Shown in pieces: positions 43,615 to 53,468 of a DNA stretch of 64,000 nt (its first letter is position 1; each line of letters begins with the position of its first letter). The notes below the pieces were generated by a model, which ran no database searches, was not told the origin of the DNA, and was given only the letters and a program-made list of their open reading frames with translations. Made by a program: the position numbers and the translations under genes. This stretch comes from Persephonella atlantica (GTDB lineage Bacteria; Aquificota; Aquificia; Aquificales; Hydrogenothermaceae), in the NCBI RefSeq assembly GCF_016617615.1, contig NZ_JAACYA010000001.1:372001-436000 (forward strand). Reading direction: 5' to 3'.

Positions 43615-44452
43615 ACTGTACGGACAGCTTATCAAGTTTGAACATACGATTTTTGCTCTGCCGTTTGTGTTTGCGTCTGTTTTTATAGTAGAAAAGGGTA
43701 TTCCTCCATTAGATAAAATATTCTGGATAGTTGTTGCAGCAGTTGCAGGAAGAACAGCAGGAATGGCATTTAACAGGTTTTTTGACCTTCCATTTGACAG
43801 GCTAAATCCCAGAACAAAAAACTGGGTGTCTGTTACAGGGGCAGTTAAGGCAGGGGAGATACTTGCTCTGGCAGTAATATCTTCGGTTATATTAGTGTTT
43901 GCTGCATACAAGCTGAATAAATTAGCATTTTATCTGTCTCCTGTTGCGCTACTACTACTTATTATTTATCCTTTAGGGAAAAGGTTTACCAATTTTGTCC
44001 ATCTGCTACTTGGAGCTGTCTATTTTATAATTCCTATTGCTGTTTCTGTAGCACTAAAAGGAACTGTAGAGATTTCGGCAGTTTTTTTAGGTCTTGGAAT
44101 GGCATTCTGGGTTGCTGGTTTTGATATATTTTACGCACTGCAGGATATAGAATTTGACAGAAAAGCAGGAGTTCATTCAATACCTGCAAAATACGGAATA
44201 AAAAAGGCTATTTTATTTGCTAGAATTTTTCATCTCCTTACCTTTATTTTTCTTATTCTCACAGGTTATTATGGGGGATTAGGATACATATATTACGGTG
44301 GTCTTGTGATTTTAACGGGATTTTTGATTTATGAGCACTCCATTATAAAAGAAAACGACCTGTCAAAAATTAACGTAGCATTTTTTACAGTTAACGGATA
44401 TGTAAGCATTCTGTATATGGTGTTTGTGATACTTGACCTGTGGCTTGGCTGA
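43598..44452 (+). CDS. UbiA-family prenyltransferase (quinone biosynthesis)
   Basis: Integral membrane enzyme attaching a polyprenyl chain to an aromatic acid. First aspartate-rich motif NRFFDLPFDRLNPRT and second DIEFDRKAGVHS are both intact; about eight transmembrane helices in 284 residues. In Aquificota this may be UbiA-like or the MqnP of the futalosine menaquinone route; sequence does not decide. Start is TTG at 43598 inside the HAD gene. Confidence 0.87.
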   Translation: MIQKIKLYGQLIKFEHTIFALPFVFASVFIVEKGIPPLDKIFWIVVAAVAGRTAGMAFNRFFDLPFDRLNPRTKNWVSVTGAVKAGEILALAVISSVILVFAAYKLNKLAFYLSPVALLLLIIYPLGKRFTNFVHLLLGAVYFIIPIAVSVALKGTVEISAVFLGLGMAFWVAGFDIFYALQDIEFDRKAGVHSIPAKYGIKKAILFARIFHLLTFIFLILTGYYGGLGYIYYGGLVILTGFLIYEHSIIKENDLSKINVAFFTVNGYVSILYMVFVILDLWLG

Positions 44453-44504
44453 ATAAGACTGCCATCCAAATGATATAATAGTAAGAAAACTCAGGAGGGT
44501 TCTT

Positions 44505-44960
44505 ATGTCTGCTGACTTTCAGGATATATTAGAGATAAAAAAAGTTCTTCCCCACAGGTATCCGTTCCTCTTGATAGACAGGATATTAGAGCTTGACATA
44601 GAAAATCTAAAGGTTAAAGCCCTGAAAAATGTCACAGCAAACGAAGAGTTCTTCAACGGTCATTTTCCAGAGTTTCCTGTGATGCCTGGAGTTTTGATCA
44701 TTGAAGCAATGGCTCAGGCTGGTGCATATCTGATGATAAAAAAAGCTAAAAAAGAAGGAGTAGAGGAAAACTTTACTGTTCTATTTGCTGGTATAGACAG
44801 CGCAAAATTCAGAAAACCTGTCGTTCCCGGAGACCAGATAATATTTGAGATTGAAGGGATAAATATCAAAAAAAGCATGGGAAAGATAAAAGCTGTTGCA
44901 AAGGTTGATGGTCAGGTTGTGTGTGAGGCAGTTTTGATGGCAGCACTGAAAAAGGGTTAA
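44505..44960 (+). CDS. fabZ: 3-hydroxyacyl-ACP dehydratase FabZ
   Basis: Hot-dog-fold dehydratase of fatty acid elongation. Catalytic His53 (GHFPEFPVMPG) and Glu67 (IEAMAQ) are conserved; PHRYPFLLIDR is the family N terminus. 151 residues. SD AGGAGG. Its end overlaps the convergent radC stop by 4 bases. Confidence 0.96.
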   Translation: MSADFQDILEIKKVLPHRYPFLLIDRILELDIENLKVKALKNVTANEEFFNGHFPEFPVMPGVLIIEAMAQAGAYLMIKKAKKEGVEENFTVLFAGIDSAKFRKPVVPGDQIIFEIEGINIKKSMGKIKAVAKVDGQVVCEAVLMAALKKG

Positions 44961-45646
44961 ATTGCCCTGTTGGATGCAAAGGAGAAATAACCTTTTTTAC
45001 ACACAATTATATGGTCTAAAAGCTCAAATCCCATCTGAATACTGAGATTTTTAATCATCTGGGTAAACTGAATGTCCTCTTTAGACGGCTCACATTCCCC
45101 TTCTGGATGGTTATGAACAAGAATGATACCATAAGCATTGTAGCGAAGGGCAGGTATGAATATGTCTCTCGGCTTAACATTTACAACATTTACAGAGCCT
45201 ATTGCAACAGTTTCTTCACCAAGAAACTGGTTCATTGTGTTTGTATAAATAGCTATCATCTTCTCCTGTTTTTCTTTTGCAAGCCATTTTATATGCTTAT
45301 AAACATCATCAGGACTGCTGAATAGTAGCTTTTCTTCCTCTTCTTCAATCCTTTTGAGTATTTCAGAAATTGCAAGAACCTGCAGTGCTTTTGCTTTTCC
45401 GATGCCTTTGATTTTTAACAGTTCTTCTAACGTTATATTTTTCAAGCTTTCTAAAGATTTACCCTGAAGTATCTTATCAGCAAGTCCCAAAACATTCATA
45501 TCCTTTGTTCCCTGTCCCAGCAAAATGGCAAGAAGCTCAACATCAGACAGAGATTCTATACCGTACCTTAATGCTTTTTCCCTTGGAAGGAGTTCTTCTG
45601 GAAGTTCTTTTATCTTTTTTCTGTAAAGGACTTTCTTAAAACCCAT
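44957..45646 (-). CDS. radC: RadC family JAB-domain protein
   Basis: 229 residues: N-terminal helix-hairpin-helix region (about 30-95, with IKGIGKAKAL) and a C-terminal JAB/MPN domain with VHNHPEGECEPSKED. The usual motif is HNHPSG; here Ser is Glu, while the metal-binding histidines and aspartate remain. Function in DNA repair is unproven for the family. Confidence 0.92.
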   Translation of the reverse strand: MGFKKVLYRKKIKELPEELLPREKALRYGIESLSDVELLAILLGQGTKDMNVLGLADKILQGKSLESLKNITLEELLKIKGIGKAKALQVLAISEILKRIEEEEEKLLFSSPDDVYKHIKWLAKEKQEKMIAIYTNTMNQFLGEETVAIGSVNVVNVKPRDIFIPALRYNAYGIILVHNHPEGECEPSKEDIQFTQMIKNLSIQMGFELLDHIIVCKKGYFSFASNRAI

Positions 45647-45746
45647 AATTTTTCCTTTTTTATTAAATTTTAAACATATGAAATTATTTTTCCAGCTTGA
45701 AGCATGAGAAGAAAAAAACGAAATTTAGATAATAAAAAAGGTGGGG

Positions 45747-48302
45747 ATGCTGAAAATGATTGAAAAAATTGTTAAAAGGGACGGTAGAGTTGTTCCATTT
45801 AATCCTGAAAAGATAACGAATGCCATTTATAAGGCAATGCTTGCAACAGGAGAGCAGGATTTAAAGCTTGCAAAGAGATTATCTCAGAAGGTTATAAACA
45901 AATTAGAAAAAAGTCTTAAAAAGGAAGAGATACCAACTGTAGAGCAGGTTCAGGACATTGTTGAACAGGTTCTGATAGAAGAAGGACTGGCAAGGGTTGC
46001 AAAAGCTTACATACTTTACCGGCAGAAAAGGGCAGAAATAAGGAAAGAAAAACAGCAGATATTAGGCAAGAAAGAGATTGATGAGGTTGATAAGAGGTTT
46101 GATATAAACGCCCTCAGAGTTCTTGCCTCCCGATACCTGTCAAGAGATAGGACAGGAAAGATAGTTGAATCTCCTAAACAGCTTTTTGAAAGGGTTGCCG
46201 TTCATACAACAATTCCCTCAATCCTTTATGACAGCAGGGTATATTCCCTGAAAAGACTGAACAAAAAACAGAAGGAAGAAAAGATAAACCCTGAAGCATT
46301 AGAGGGAAAACTGAAAATAGGCAGATATACCCTTAACAGATACCATATTGAGGGGCTTATAAGGGTTTACAGCAGATTGAACAGTGAAAGGAAGATGAAA
46401 AAAAGACTCTCCCAGATAATAGAGATGATAAAAAGTGGAGAGTTTGACAGTTATGAAGAGGAGATAAACCAGTATTACAATCTTATGACGCACAAAAAGT
46501 TTATGCCAAACACTCCGGTACTTGTAAACTTTGGTAATCCACTTGGTATGGGAATGGCGTGTTTTGTTCTGGATATGGAAGACTCTATAGAGTCCATAAT
46601 GGAAACTCTAAAAAGGGCTGCTCTTATTTTCAAGGCAGGTGGAGGATGCGGTTACAACTTCTCAAAACTCAGACCAAAGGGTGATTACATCAGTACAACC
46701 CACGGTAAAAGCTCAGGTCCCATTGCATTTATGACCCTTTACGACAAAATGACAGACGTTATAAAGCAAGGGGGAGTAAGAAGGGGAGCTAACATGGGAA
46801 TTCTGAACAGTGACCATCCTGATGTTGAAGAGTTTATTGTTGCAAAAAAGGGAAACAGACAGCTGACAAACTTTAATATATCAGTGTTTTTAAAGGAAGA
46901 TTTCTGGGATTACTACAGGGAAAACAGACCATATCCTCTGATAAATCCGAGAGATGGAAAGGTATGGAAATATATCAACCCCCGCTCGTTTTTTGACCTT
47001 ATTGTTTACGAAGGATGGGAATCGGCAGAACCGGGACTGCTGTTTGACGACAACATAAACAGATACAATCCCCTCATAAAAGCATTTGGAAAGATATATG
47101 CAACAAATCCATGCGGGGAAGTTGTCCTGTACCCTAATGAAAGCTGTGATTTAGGCTCTCTTAATCTGTGGGCTTTTATTAAAGAAGAGTTCAGTCAGGA
47201 AGGCAGAAAGGTTTACTTTGACTGGGAAGAGTTTGAAAGGGCTATCAGAGTTGCAACAAGATTTTTAGATAATGTTCTTGACGTGAACAAATACCCTTTC
47301 CCTGAAATTGAAAAGATGACGCTGAAAAACAGAAAGATAGGACTGGGAATAATGGGACTTGCTGATATGCTGTTTGAATTGGAGCTTCCTTACAACAGTG
47401 AAGAAGGAAGAAAAATGATGGAAAGGGTTATGGAGTTTGTTAACTACTACTCAAAGGAAGAATCCATAAAACTGGCAAGGGAAAGAGGAAGATTTCCCAC
47501 ATACAGGAAAAGCTTCTATCCTGAAGGAAAGATGCCCATTAGAGGGTTTGAAGAGAGGGAAAGCTGGCATTTAGACTGGGAAAAGTTAGTCAAAAAGATA
47601 AAAAAGTACGGCCTGAGAAATGCATTTACAACAGTTGTAGCCCCAACAGGCTCCATAAGCATGATAGCAGGAACGTCCTCTGGTATGGAACCGGTGTTCA
47701 GTCTTGTTTACGAAAAAAAGGTAACGGTAGGAACATTTTATTATGTTGACCCAGTTTTTGAAAAAACGATGGAAAGGGAAGGACTGTTTGACGACAGCCT
47801 GATAAAGGAGGTCTCAAAAAGAGAAGGAAGCATTCAGCAGATAAAGTATATACCAGATAAGTGGAAAAAAATATTTGTTACAGCACTTGACATATCAGCA
47901 GAAGACCATGTTAGAGCTCTTGCTTCTGTTCAGAAATGGACAGATTCATCTGTTTCAAAAACGATAAACTTTCCAGAAAATGCAACAGTGGAAGATATGA
48001 AAAAGGCTTATCTTTTAGCCCACTCACTGGGCTGTAAAGGTCTTACTGTTTACAGATACAAATCAATAAAAGGAGTCTATATTGCAGGAGCAGAAGAAGA
48101 GGAGAAAAAAACAGAGCTGACATCTCTGAAAGACGTAAAAGCAAAGGGACCTACCATATACAAAGAAGCAGGAATAAAATCAGAAATCAGGGAAACAGAA
48201 GAAACCACAGGAGAGAAATGTCCCGTTTGTGGCTCTCCCCTTATAAATATTGAAGGCTGTAAAAAATGTCCAGTATGTGGATGGAGTGTATGTGAGATAT
48301 GA
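45747..48302 (+). CDS. nrdJ: Class II (B12-dependent) ribonucleotide reductase
   Basis: Reduces ribonucleotides to deoxyribonucleotides with adenosylcobalamin as radical source. N-terminal ATP-cone (IVKRDGRVVPFNPEKI...), then the catalytic barrel: GMGMACFV (redox Cys), GGGCGYNFS, and NPCGE (thiyl-radical Cys, with Asn and Glu); NESCDLGSLNL follows. A C-terminal zinc-ribbon with four cysteines (CPVCG...CPVCG) ends in CEI. Start options are GTG 45741, ATG 45747 and ATG 45756; AAAGGTGG is close to the first two and best spaced for the third. The gene overlaps btuR by 4 bases, consistent with cofactor supply. Confidence 0.94.
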   Translation: MLKMIEKIVKRDGRVVPFNPEKITNAIYKAMLATGEQDLKLAKRLSQKVINKLEKSLKKEEIPTVEQVQDIVEQVLIEEGLARVAKAYILYRQKRAEIRKEKQQILGKKEIDEVDKRFDINALRVLASRYLSRDRTGKIVESPKQLFERVAVHTTIPSILYDSRVYSLKRLNKKQKEEKINPEALEGKLKIGRYTLNRYHIEGLIRVYSRLNSERKMKKRLSQIIEMIKSGEFDSYEEEINQYYNLMTHKKFMPNTPVLVNFGNPLGMGMACFVLDMEDSIESIMETLKRAALIFKAGGGCGYNFSKLRPKGDYISTTHGKSSGPIAFMTLYDKMTDVIKQGGVRRGANMGILNSDHPDVEEFIVAKKGNRQLTNFNISVFLKEDFWDYYRENRPYPLINPRDGKVWKYINPRSFFDLIVYEGWESAEPGLLFDDNINRYNPLIKAFGKIYATNPCGEVVLYPNESCDLGSLNLWAFIKEEFSQEGRKVYFDWEEFERAIRVATRFLDNVLDVNKYPFPEIEKMTLKNRKIGLGIMGLADMLFELELPYNSEEGRKMMERVMEFVNYYSKEESIKLARERGRFPTYRKSFYPEGKMPIRGFEERESWHLDWEKLVKKIKKYGLRNAFTTVVAPTGSISMIAGTSSGMEPVFSLVYEKKVTVGTFYYVDPVFEKTMEREGLFDDSLIKEVSKREGSIQQIKYIPDKWKKIFVTALDISAEDHVRALASVQKWTDSSVSKTINFPENATVEDMKKAYLLAHSLGCKGLTVYRYKSIKGVYIAGAEEEEKKTELTSLKDVKAKGPTIYKEAGIKSEIRETEETTGEKCPVCGSPLINIEGCKKCPVCGWSVCEI

Positions 48303-48853
48303 TTTATGTTTTTACAGGTAACGGAAAAGGTAAAACAACGGCAGCTGTTGGAACAGGTATAAGGGCTGTTGGAGCAGGTCTGAATGTTCTGATGATACAG
48401 TTTATGAAGGTAAAGGAACTTTCATCGGAATATGCTGTTCTCTCTCACATAAAAGGTTTTGATGTTGTCAGTTTTGGAAGAAAGGGTTTTTATCTGCCAG
48501 AAGAAAAGCTAAAGAAAAAACCAGAGCTGATAAAGATGGGGTTTAAACCTTTCTCTGAAATAGATTACAGACTGGCAGAGGAAGGAATAGATTATCTGAA
48601 AAATGCCGTTAAATCTGAAAAGTATAACCTGATTATATTAGATGAGATATGTGTTGCCCTTCATTACAGATTAATCGGTGAAGAGGAGATAAAACCTGTC
48701 CTTCTAAAGGACAGGGAAAATATAGATTTCATACTGACAGGAAGATACTGTCCCTACTGGCTTATGGAAGTTGCAGACTTAGTTACAGAGATGAGAGAGG
48801 TAAAACATCCATTTCACAGGGGAATAAAGGCAAAAAAAGGATTAGATTACTAG
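48299..48853 (+). CDS. Cob(I)alamin adenosyltransferase (BtuR/CobA type)
   Basis: Adds the 5'-deoxyadenosyl group to cobalamin. P-loop GNGKGKTTAA spans about 7-16; LDEICVALHY and FILTGRYCP follow as in the family. 184 residues. The ATG overlaps the nrdJ stop (ATGA), so the enzyme producing adenosylcobalamin is made together with the reductase that uses it. Confidence 0.93.
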   Translation: MIYVFTGNGKGKTTAAVGTGIRAVGAGLNVLMIQFMKVKELSSEYAVLSHIKGFDVVSFGRKGFYLPEEKLKKKPELIKMGFKPFSEIDYRLAEEGIDYLKNAVKSEKYNLIILDEICVALHYRLIGEEEIKPVLLKDRENIDFILTGRYCPYWLMEVADLVTEMREVKHPFHRGIKAKKGLDY

Positions 48854-48905
48854 AGTTTATGAGAAAATTCACAGAATTTATCCTGTCTGTATTTATACTG
48901 TTTTT

Positions 48906-50699
48906 ATGTGGAAATTTATAATAGCTTTGCTTGTTGCAGGAGTATCTTACGCATCACAGATTAACTGGCTGAGTTTTGAAGAAGGAATCAAAAAGGCAAA
49001 AGAGGAAAACAGGCTGATTTTGATGGATATCTACGCCCAGTGGTGTCACTGGTGCAATGTTATGGAAAACACCACATACAGAGACCCTGATGTTGTAAGG
49101 ATTATAAATAGACATTTTGTTCCAGTAAGGGTAGATGCAGAGGAAAGACCAGAGATAAACAAGAAGTACAATCAGGGAGGTCTTCCTTCCACTGTAATAC
49201 TTGATAAAAATGGGAATATTCTTTATGGGAGGATTTATGTTCCCCCTGAAGAGATGATAGAAGTTCTGTCTTACTTTGCATCCCTTTCTGACAGGCAGAT
49301 AAAAAAAATAGCTGAAGAAAACAGGAAAAAGGAAAAAAGATTCTACAGGAGATTTATTAAAAAAACCTCACTGAAAGAACCTTCTGAAAAATTTATCAGA
49401 AAGGCTTTCAGGTCTGTAAAAATCCGTTTTGACAGGGAAAACGGAGGATTTTTTGGAGCTCCAAAGTTTCCAGAGGAAGAGCTGGTACATTTTTTAATCC
49501 TTTACTATCTGCTTGAAGGAGATAAAGAAGCAGAAAAGATGTTTTTAAAAACAGCAGAAGGATACGAAAAGCTGATAGACACTGTGGAAGGAGGAATTTA
49601 CAGATACAGTGTAAACCAGTTCTGGAGTGAACCCCATTACGAGAAACTGCTGAAAGACCAGGCAGACCTATCTGTGATGTTCTTTGATATCTACAGTATA
49701 ACAGAGAACAGAAAGTACCTTAAGGATGCCCTATCACTTGTTGATTTTTCTCTAACAAAGCTGTATAACCTCCAGAGACATCTGTTTTACAACTCACAGG
49801 GAGCTGACATTGTTGATGAAGAAGGAACGCTGCTTATGAGTGGTGAGGAATTTTTTAAACTCAGCAGAGAAGAAAGGGAAAGAGCAGTTAAAAAGATTGG
49901 ACATTCTCCAAAAATAGAAAAAAGATTTTATTACGGCAGAAATGCTCTTATATCAAAAGCTTTACTTTACAGCTACATATTCACAGGAGACAGAAAATAT
50001 CTACAGACTGGTCTTGATACTTTAGATACAGTTTTGAAAGAAGCATTTAAAGATAAAGGTGTGCTGTATTCAGAAAAGGGAGGATACTTTCTCAGCTCCA
50101 ACGTTTACACCCTTGAGGCAGTTTTGACAGCTTACCAGATAACAGGAGAGGAGAGATATCTAAAAACAGCAGAAAAGACTGCACAGATACTCAAAAAATA
50201 TTACCACTCCAAGCATACAGGAATACTGACAGACCAGCAGGATATTGGCCTGAGTTTAAACAGGATTTCTTTTATAGACGACATTATACTCCTCAATAGA
50301 AGAGCTATTTATCAGCTGTATGGTCTGTTTATGATAACAGGAGACGAGCAGTACAAAAAGTTTGCAGACAGTATAATAAAACACCTGCCTGACAGAGTAA
50401 ATCTGAACACTGCTGTAGCTTACATGATTTATCTGAAGCCTCCACTGATGCTCCATGTTATAGCTGGCAAGGAGCAGGCAAAAAAGCTGCCTTACATCTT
50501 CAGGAGTTTTCCAGTTTACACCTTCGCTGATTTTATAGATAGAAAAGACAAAAATAGGCTAAAGAAAATAGGATACAGGGCAGAAGGGGATTTTGTAGTT
50601 TATCTGTGCAATGCAGATTTTTGTTTTGAGAGAATAAAAGATACCAATCAGATTAAAAATAGTATACTTTCAGCTTTGGAGAGATACAGAGAGTTTTAG
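48906..50699 (+). CDS. Exported thioredoxin-fold DUF255 (SSP411/YyaL-like) protein
   Basis: 597 residues. Residues 1-16 form a signal peptide (MWKFIIALLVAGVSYA), then a thioredoxin-like domain with the CHWC pair (Cys47, Cys50) and a cis-Pro-like GGLPST; the rest is a helical (alpha/alpha)6-type barrel. Intracellular relatives are longer (about 650-700). A periplasmic form is therefore somewhat unusual. No SD precedes the ATG; a 20-codon hydrophobic ORF (48859-48921, other frame) overlaps it and might couple translation. Biochemical function of the family is unclear. Confidence 0.82.
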   Translation: MWKFIIALLVAGVSYASQINWLSFEEGIKKAKEENRLILMDIYAQWCHWCNVMENTTYRDPDVVRIINRHFVPVRVDAEERPEINKKYNQGGLPSTVILDKNGNILYGRIYVPPEEMIEVLSYFASLSDRQIKKIAEENRKKEKRFYRRFIKKTSLKEPSEKFIRKAFRSVKIRFDRENGGFFGAPKFPEEELVHFLILYYLLEGDKEAEKMFLKTAEGYEKLIDTVEGGIYRYSVNQFWSEPHYEKLLKDQADLSVMFFDIYSITENRKYLKDALSLVDFSLTKLYNLQRHLFYNSQGADIVDEEGTLLMSGEEFFKLSREERERAVKKIGHSPKIEKRFYYGRNALISKALLYSYIFTGDRKYLQTGLDTLDTVLKEAFKDKGVLYSEKGGYFLSSNVYTLEAVLTAYQITGEERYLKTAEKTAQILKKYYHSKHTGILTDQQDIGLSLNRISFIDDIILLNRRAIYQLYGLFMITGDEQYKKFADSIIKHLPDRVNLNTAVAYMIYLKPPLMLHVIAGKEQAKKLPYIFRSFPVYTFADFIDRKDKNRLKKIGYRAEGDFVVYLCNADFCFERIKDTNQIKNSILSALERYREF

Positions 50700-50700
50700 A

Positions 50701-51234
50701 TTACTTTAGCTGCTGTATGCCGTCATAGGTGTAGGTCAGTGTTGACAAAACAGTAAAGAAGGTTGCAGTGTATATCACTCCCCATACTGCCCAGTCAGGT
50801 ATCACCGTAATGTTCGCCACAAGAACTGTTATAACAGAAAGTATCTGAAAAAATGTTGTTGCTTTTCCAAATACTGATGGTTTCACATCAAGATAGCCTT
50901 TTAGAAAATATATCAGAGCACTACCAAGGAGTATGTAAATATCTCTGCTTATAACAATAACAACATACCAGTAAGGGAACTTTACAGTAAGGGCTGATGT
51001 GTAAATAAAAACAAAACTACTGATAAGAAGAGCTTTATCAGCTATAGGGTCAAGTATTTTTCCTAAGGTCGTTATCTGGTTAAACCTTCTGGCAACAAAG
51101 CCATCTAAAGCATCTGTAAGGCCAGCAACAACAAAAACAATCAGTGCATATAAAGGTTTGTTGTATCCTATCAGGATTATAAACACAGGTATAAGAAATA
51201 TCCTTAAAATTGTTATCTGGTTTGCAAAATTCAT
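50701..51234 (-). CDS. pgsA: CDP-diacylglycerol--glycerol-3-phosphate phosphatidyltransferase
   Basis: Membrane enzyme of phosphatidylglycerol synthesis. The CDP-alcohol phosphotransferase motif D-x2-DG-x2-AR-x8-G-x3-D-x3-D is complete in the segment 40-66 (LDGFVARR and [11 protein letters not shown]). Five or six helices; 177 residues. Its start overlaps the rfaE2 stop by 4 bases. Confidence 0.92.
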   Translation of the reverse strand: MNFANQITILRIFLIPVFIILIGYNKPLYALIVFVVAGLTDALDGFVARRFNQITTLGKILDPIADKALLISSFVFIYTSALTVKFPYWYVVIVISRDIYILLGSALIYFLKGYLDVKPSVFGKATTFFQILSVITVLVANITVIPDWAVWGVIYTATFFTVLSTLTYTYDGIQQLK

Positions 51235-51677
51235 CTTTTTATTTTCTCAATAATCTTTGTTGTTGATATATCATAAACAAAATCAATGGTTGTTACTGTT
51301 CCACCGTAAGATTTCACAAAGTCTGCTCCCACGATGTTTTCAATCTTCCAGTCTCCACCTTTCACAAGAACGTCCGGTTTTATCATCTTTATCAGTTTCT
51401 CTGGCGTATCCTCATCAAACACAATAACAAGGTCAACAGGTTTTAAAGCCTCTAACACTTTTTTTCTGTGCTGCTGAATGTTTACAGGCCTTTCCTTTCC
51501 TTTTATCCTTCTTATTGAATCATCACTGTTTAGACCAACAACAAGTATGTCTCCCAATGCTTTAGCCTTTTCTAAATAATCAACGTGCCCTGCATGTATA
51601 ATATCAAAACAGCCGTTTGTAAAAACAATTTTTTTCCCTTCCTTTTTCCACTTTTTTATCTTTTCAAGCTCTTTCAT
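51231..51677 (-). CDS. rfaE2: Heptose 1-phosphate adenylyltransferase (RfaE2/HldE C-terminal type)
   Basis: Nucleotidyltransferase making ADP-heptose for LPS core. [15 protein letters not shown] has the HxGH motif; 148 residues corresponds to the separate C-terminal module of HldE. The kinase half is not in the window. Overlaps the upstream membrane gene by 14 bases. Confidence 0.9.
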   Translation of the reverse strand: MKELEKIKKWKKEGKKIVFTNGCFDIIHAGHVDYLEKAKALGDILVVGLNSDDSIRRIKGKERPVNIQQHRKKVLEALKPVDLVIVFDEDTPEKLIKMIKPDVLVKGGDWKIENIVGADFVKSYGGTVTTIDFVYDISTTKIIEKIKR

Positions 51678-52041
51678 CTTTTACAGCCTTCCGTGTTGGT
51701 AATAAAAGGATATAGGTAAGCAAAAACAGGGGATACTCAACAAAAAAGTATACATAGTTAGATTTAAAAATAGAAAAAAATGTTCCAGCCACAAGGGGTA
51801 TCTGTCCCAGCAATAACAGTTTTATGTAAACACTTTTCTCGTATATGTACCTGATTTTTCTCAAAATTATGATAACAGCAGGGACAATCCCTACACTTCC
51901 TAAAATAATCCCTTCTATGTCTGTTATTTGAACAGGCTTAACGCCTTTTCCTATAACCATTATAAGAACAGCCACATATATAAAAGACAGATAAAGAAAA
52001 GAGAAGTAATATCTCCTCAGATTAAATATCTTTTCATCCAT
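51664..52041 (-). CDS. Small multi-helix membrane protein, unknown
   Basis: 125 residues with four predicted helices (about 12-31, 41-59, 70-88, 95-115) and a basic C terminus. No family recognised. Overlaps both neighbours (rfaE2 14 bases, HTH gene 8 bases), so part of the pilD to pgsA transcript. Confidence 0.6.
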   Translation of the reverse strand: MDEKIFNLRRYYFSFLYLSFIYVAVLIMVIGKGVKPVQITDIEGIILGSVGIVPAVIIILRKIRYIYEKSVYIKLLLLGQIPLVAGTFFSIFKSNYVYFFVEYPLFLLTYILLLPTRKAVKDERA

Positions 52042-52363
52042 TTTTTTCCAGCTGTTTTTTCAGATTTTCAAATGCTGTATTTATTCTTTCAAAATCTGAC
52101 AGGAGCTGTTTTGCTTCTTCTGTAAGCTGTGTTCCTCCTCCTTTTTTGCCTCCTCTGTGTGTTTTTACCAGTTTAACTCCCAATCTGCTTTCCATCGTTT
52201 TCAGAAAGCTCCAGGCCTTCTTGTACGACATTCCCACATTTTTTGCTGCCTTTGATATTGAACCAGTTTTTTCAATCTCTCTTAGCAGTTTATCCCTTCC
52301 AAGACCTATAATAATATCTCCATCCTTCTCAACCCACAGTTTAAACTTTATCTGATACTTCAC
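52034..52363 (-). CDS. ModE N-terminal-type winged-helix regulator
   Basis: 109 residues matching the LysR-like HTH of ModE (SISKAAKNVGMSYKKAWSFLKTMESRLG, with the recognition helix, then the TQLTEEA wing). The molybdate-binding MOP domains of full ModE are absent, so it must sense another way or bind DNA constitutively. Overlaps pilD by 4 bases. Confidence 0.82.
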   Translation of the reverse strand: MKYQIKFKLWVEKDGDIIIGLGRDKLLREIEKTGSISKAAKNVGMSYKKAWSFLKTMESRLGVKLVKTHRGGKKGGGTQLTEEAKQLLSDFERINTAFENLKKQLEKNG

Positions 52364-53139
52364 ATCATTCCCCCAAGATACCAGCTTTTTACTGTTTCAC
52401 CAAAGAATATATAAACCACAGATGCAAAAGCAAGAAAAGGACCAAAAGGTATCTCAAATCTGCCTTTATCCTCAGCCTTCAGAAGATAAGCTGACAGACC
52501 TCCAACCAGCGCCCCCAAAAAAGAGCCAACAAATATAGTAAATAGAGCTCCAAACCATCCTGTATACACACCTACAAAAGCCATCATCTTTACATCTCCC
52601 ATACCAAGACCTTCTATACCTCTAAATCTCATGTACAGGAAAGCAACTGCCCACAGAAAACCTGCCCCAACAACTGCTCCAAGAATGCCGTCTAACAGGC
52701 TAAAATCTTTTCTGAAAAAAATAAAAACAAATCCTGCCAAAAATCCAAACAGATTAAGCTCATCAGGTATTATCCTAAAATCAAGGTCAATAAACGTTAT
52801 TGCAATCATCAGTGATAAAAAGATAAAAATAAATATGTATTCCACAGATAAACCTGTCTTCATGTAGGAAAGGACAGAGGCAATACCTGTTATAAGCTCA
52901 ACAACAAAGTATCTGAGGCTGATTTTAGCCCCGCAGTTTCTGCATTTTCCTTTTAAAATCAGGTAAGAAATTACAGGAATGTTGTCGTACCACTTTATAT
53001 TTTTCCCACACTCTGGACAGAAAGAAAATGCAGGTTTTAATGGAGACCTGCCCCTTGGAAGTCTGTATATCAGCACATTTAAAAAACTGCCGATAATTGT
53101 TCCAAATATAAAGAAAGCAATGTATAAAGCTGTTTCCAT
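52360..53139 (-). CDS. pilD: Prepilin peptidase (PilD, A24 family)
   Basis: Bifunctional membrane peptidase/N-methylase processing type IV prepilins. N-terminal zinc tetracysteine CPECGK...CRNCGA, then about seven helices with the catalytic aspartates in TFIDLDFRIIPD and GLGMGDVKMM. 259 residues. Implies type IV pili or competence elsewhere. Confidence 0.93.
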   Translation of the reverse strand: METALYIAFFIFGTIIGSFLNVLIYRLPRGRSPLKPAFSFCPECGKNIKWYDNIPVISYLILKGKCRNCGAKISLRYFVVELITGIASVLSYMKTGLSVEYIFIFIFLSLMIAITFIDLDFRIIPDELNLFGFLAGFVFIFFRKDFSLLDGILGAVVGAGFLWAVAFLYMRFRGIEGLGMGDVKMMAFVGVYTGWFGALFTIFVGSFLGALVGGLSAYLLKAEDKGRFEIPFGPFLAFASVVYIFFGETVKSWYLGGMM

Positions 53140-53141
53140 CT

Positions 53142-53468
53142 TTATTTATTCTCTGTGTTTTCTTCCTGAGAGAGCCTTTCTGCCTCTTCTTCAACCTCTT
53201 TTTTTAGCTGGCTTCCCACCTTGACTAAAAAATAAATCTGGAAAACTGTAAAACCTACCAGAACAGATATTATCCCCCCAATGCCTGCAAGGCTTCCCAG
53301 CAGAACTGCCACAACAGGAATAGGAAGTCTAAGCATCATACTCCTGAGAACTTTACCTTTGTCTGTTCCAAAACTGCTGACACTTTTAAACAGATGGGTA
53401 AAGTAAAAAAATCCTGCCACAACTCCTAAAACAAAAAGGGGAAAATAAAAAAGAACCTTCAGGGACAT
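53142..53468 (-). CDS. Membrane protein, possible AtpI/AtpR-like
   Basis: 108 residues with three helices (about 5-24, 44-62, 65-84) and an acidic coiled tail. An Arg within the second helix region (MMLRLPIPV) recalls ATP synthase subunit I/AtpR, but the match is weak and no ATP synthase genes lie nearby. First gene of the pilD transcript. Confidence 0.4.
   Translation of the reverse strand: MSLKVLFYFPLFVLGVVAGFFYFTHLFKSVSSFGTDKGKVLRSMMLRLPIPVVAVLLGSLAGIGGIISVLVGFTVFQIYFLVKVGSQLKKEVEEEAERLSQEENTENK

Noticed and set aside
45647-45746. Cobalamin riboswitch before nrdJ
   Set aside because: The interval is under 100 bases, AT-rich, and shows neither the B12 box nor a suitable set of stems.
48859-48921. 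20-codon hydrophobic ORF overlapping the DUF255 start
   Set aside because: It lacks an SD and looks like a signal peptide by chance; kept only as a possible coupling ORF in the DUF255 entry.
53089-53096. GCCGATAA on the + strand inside pilD
   Set aside because: The TAAA-type box is too close (no 11-base spacing), and it faces against the coding strand inside a conserved gene.
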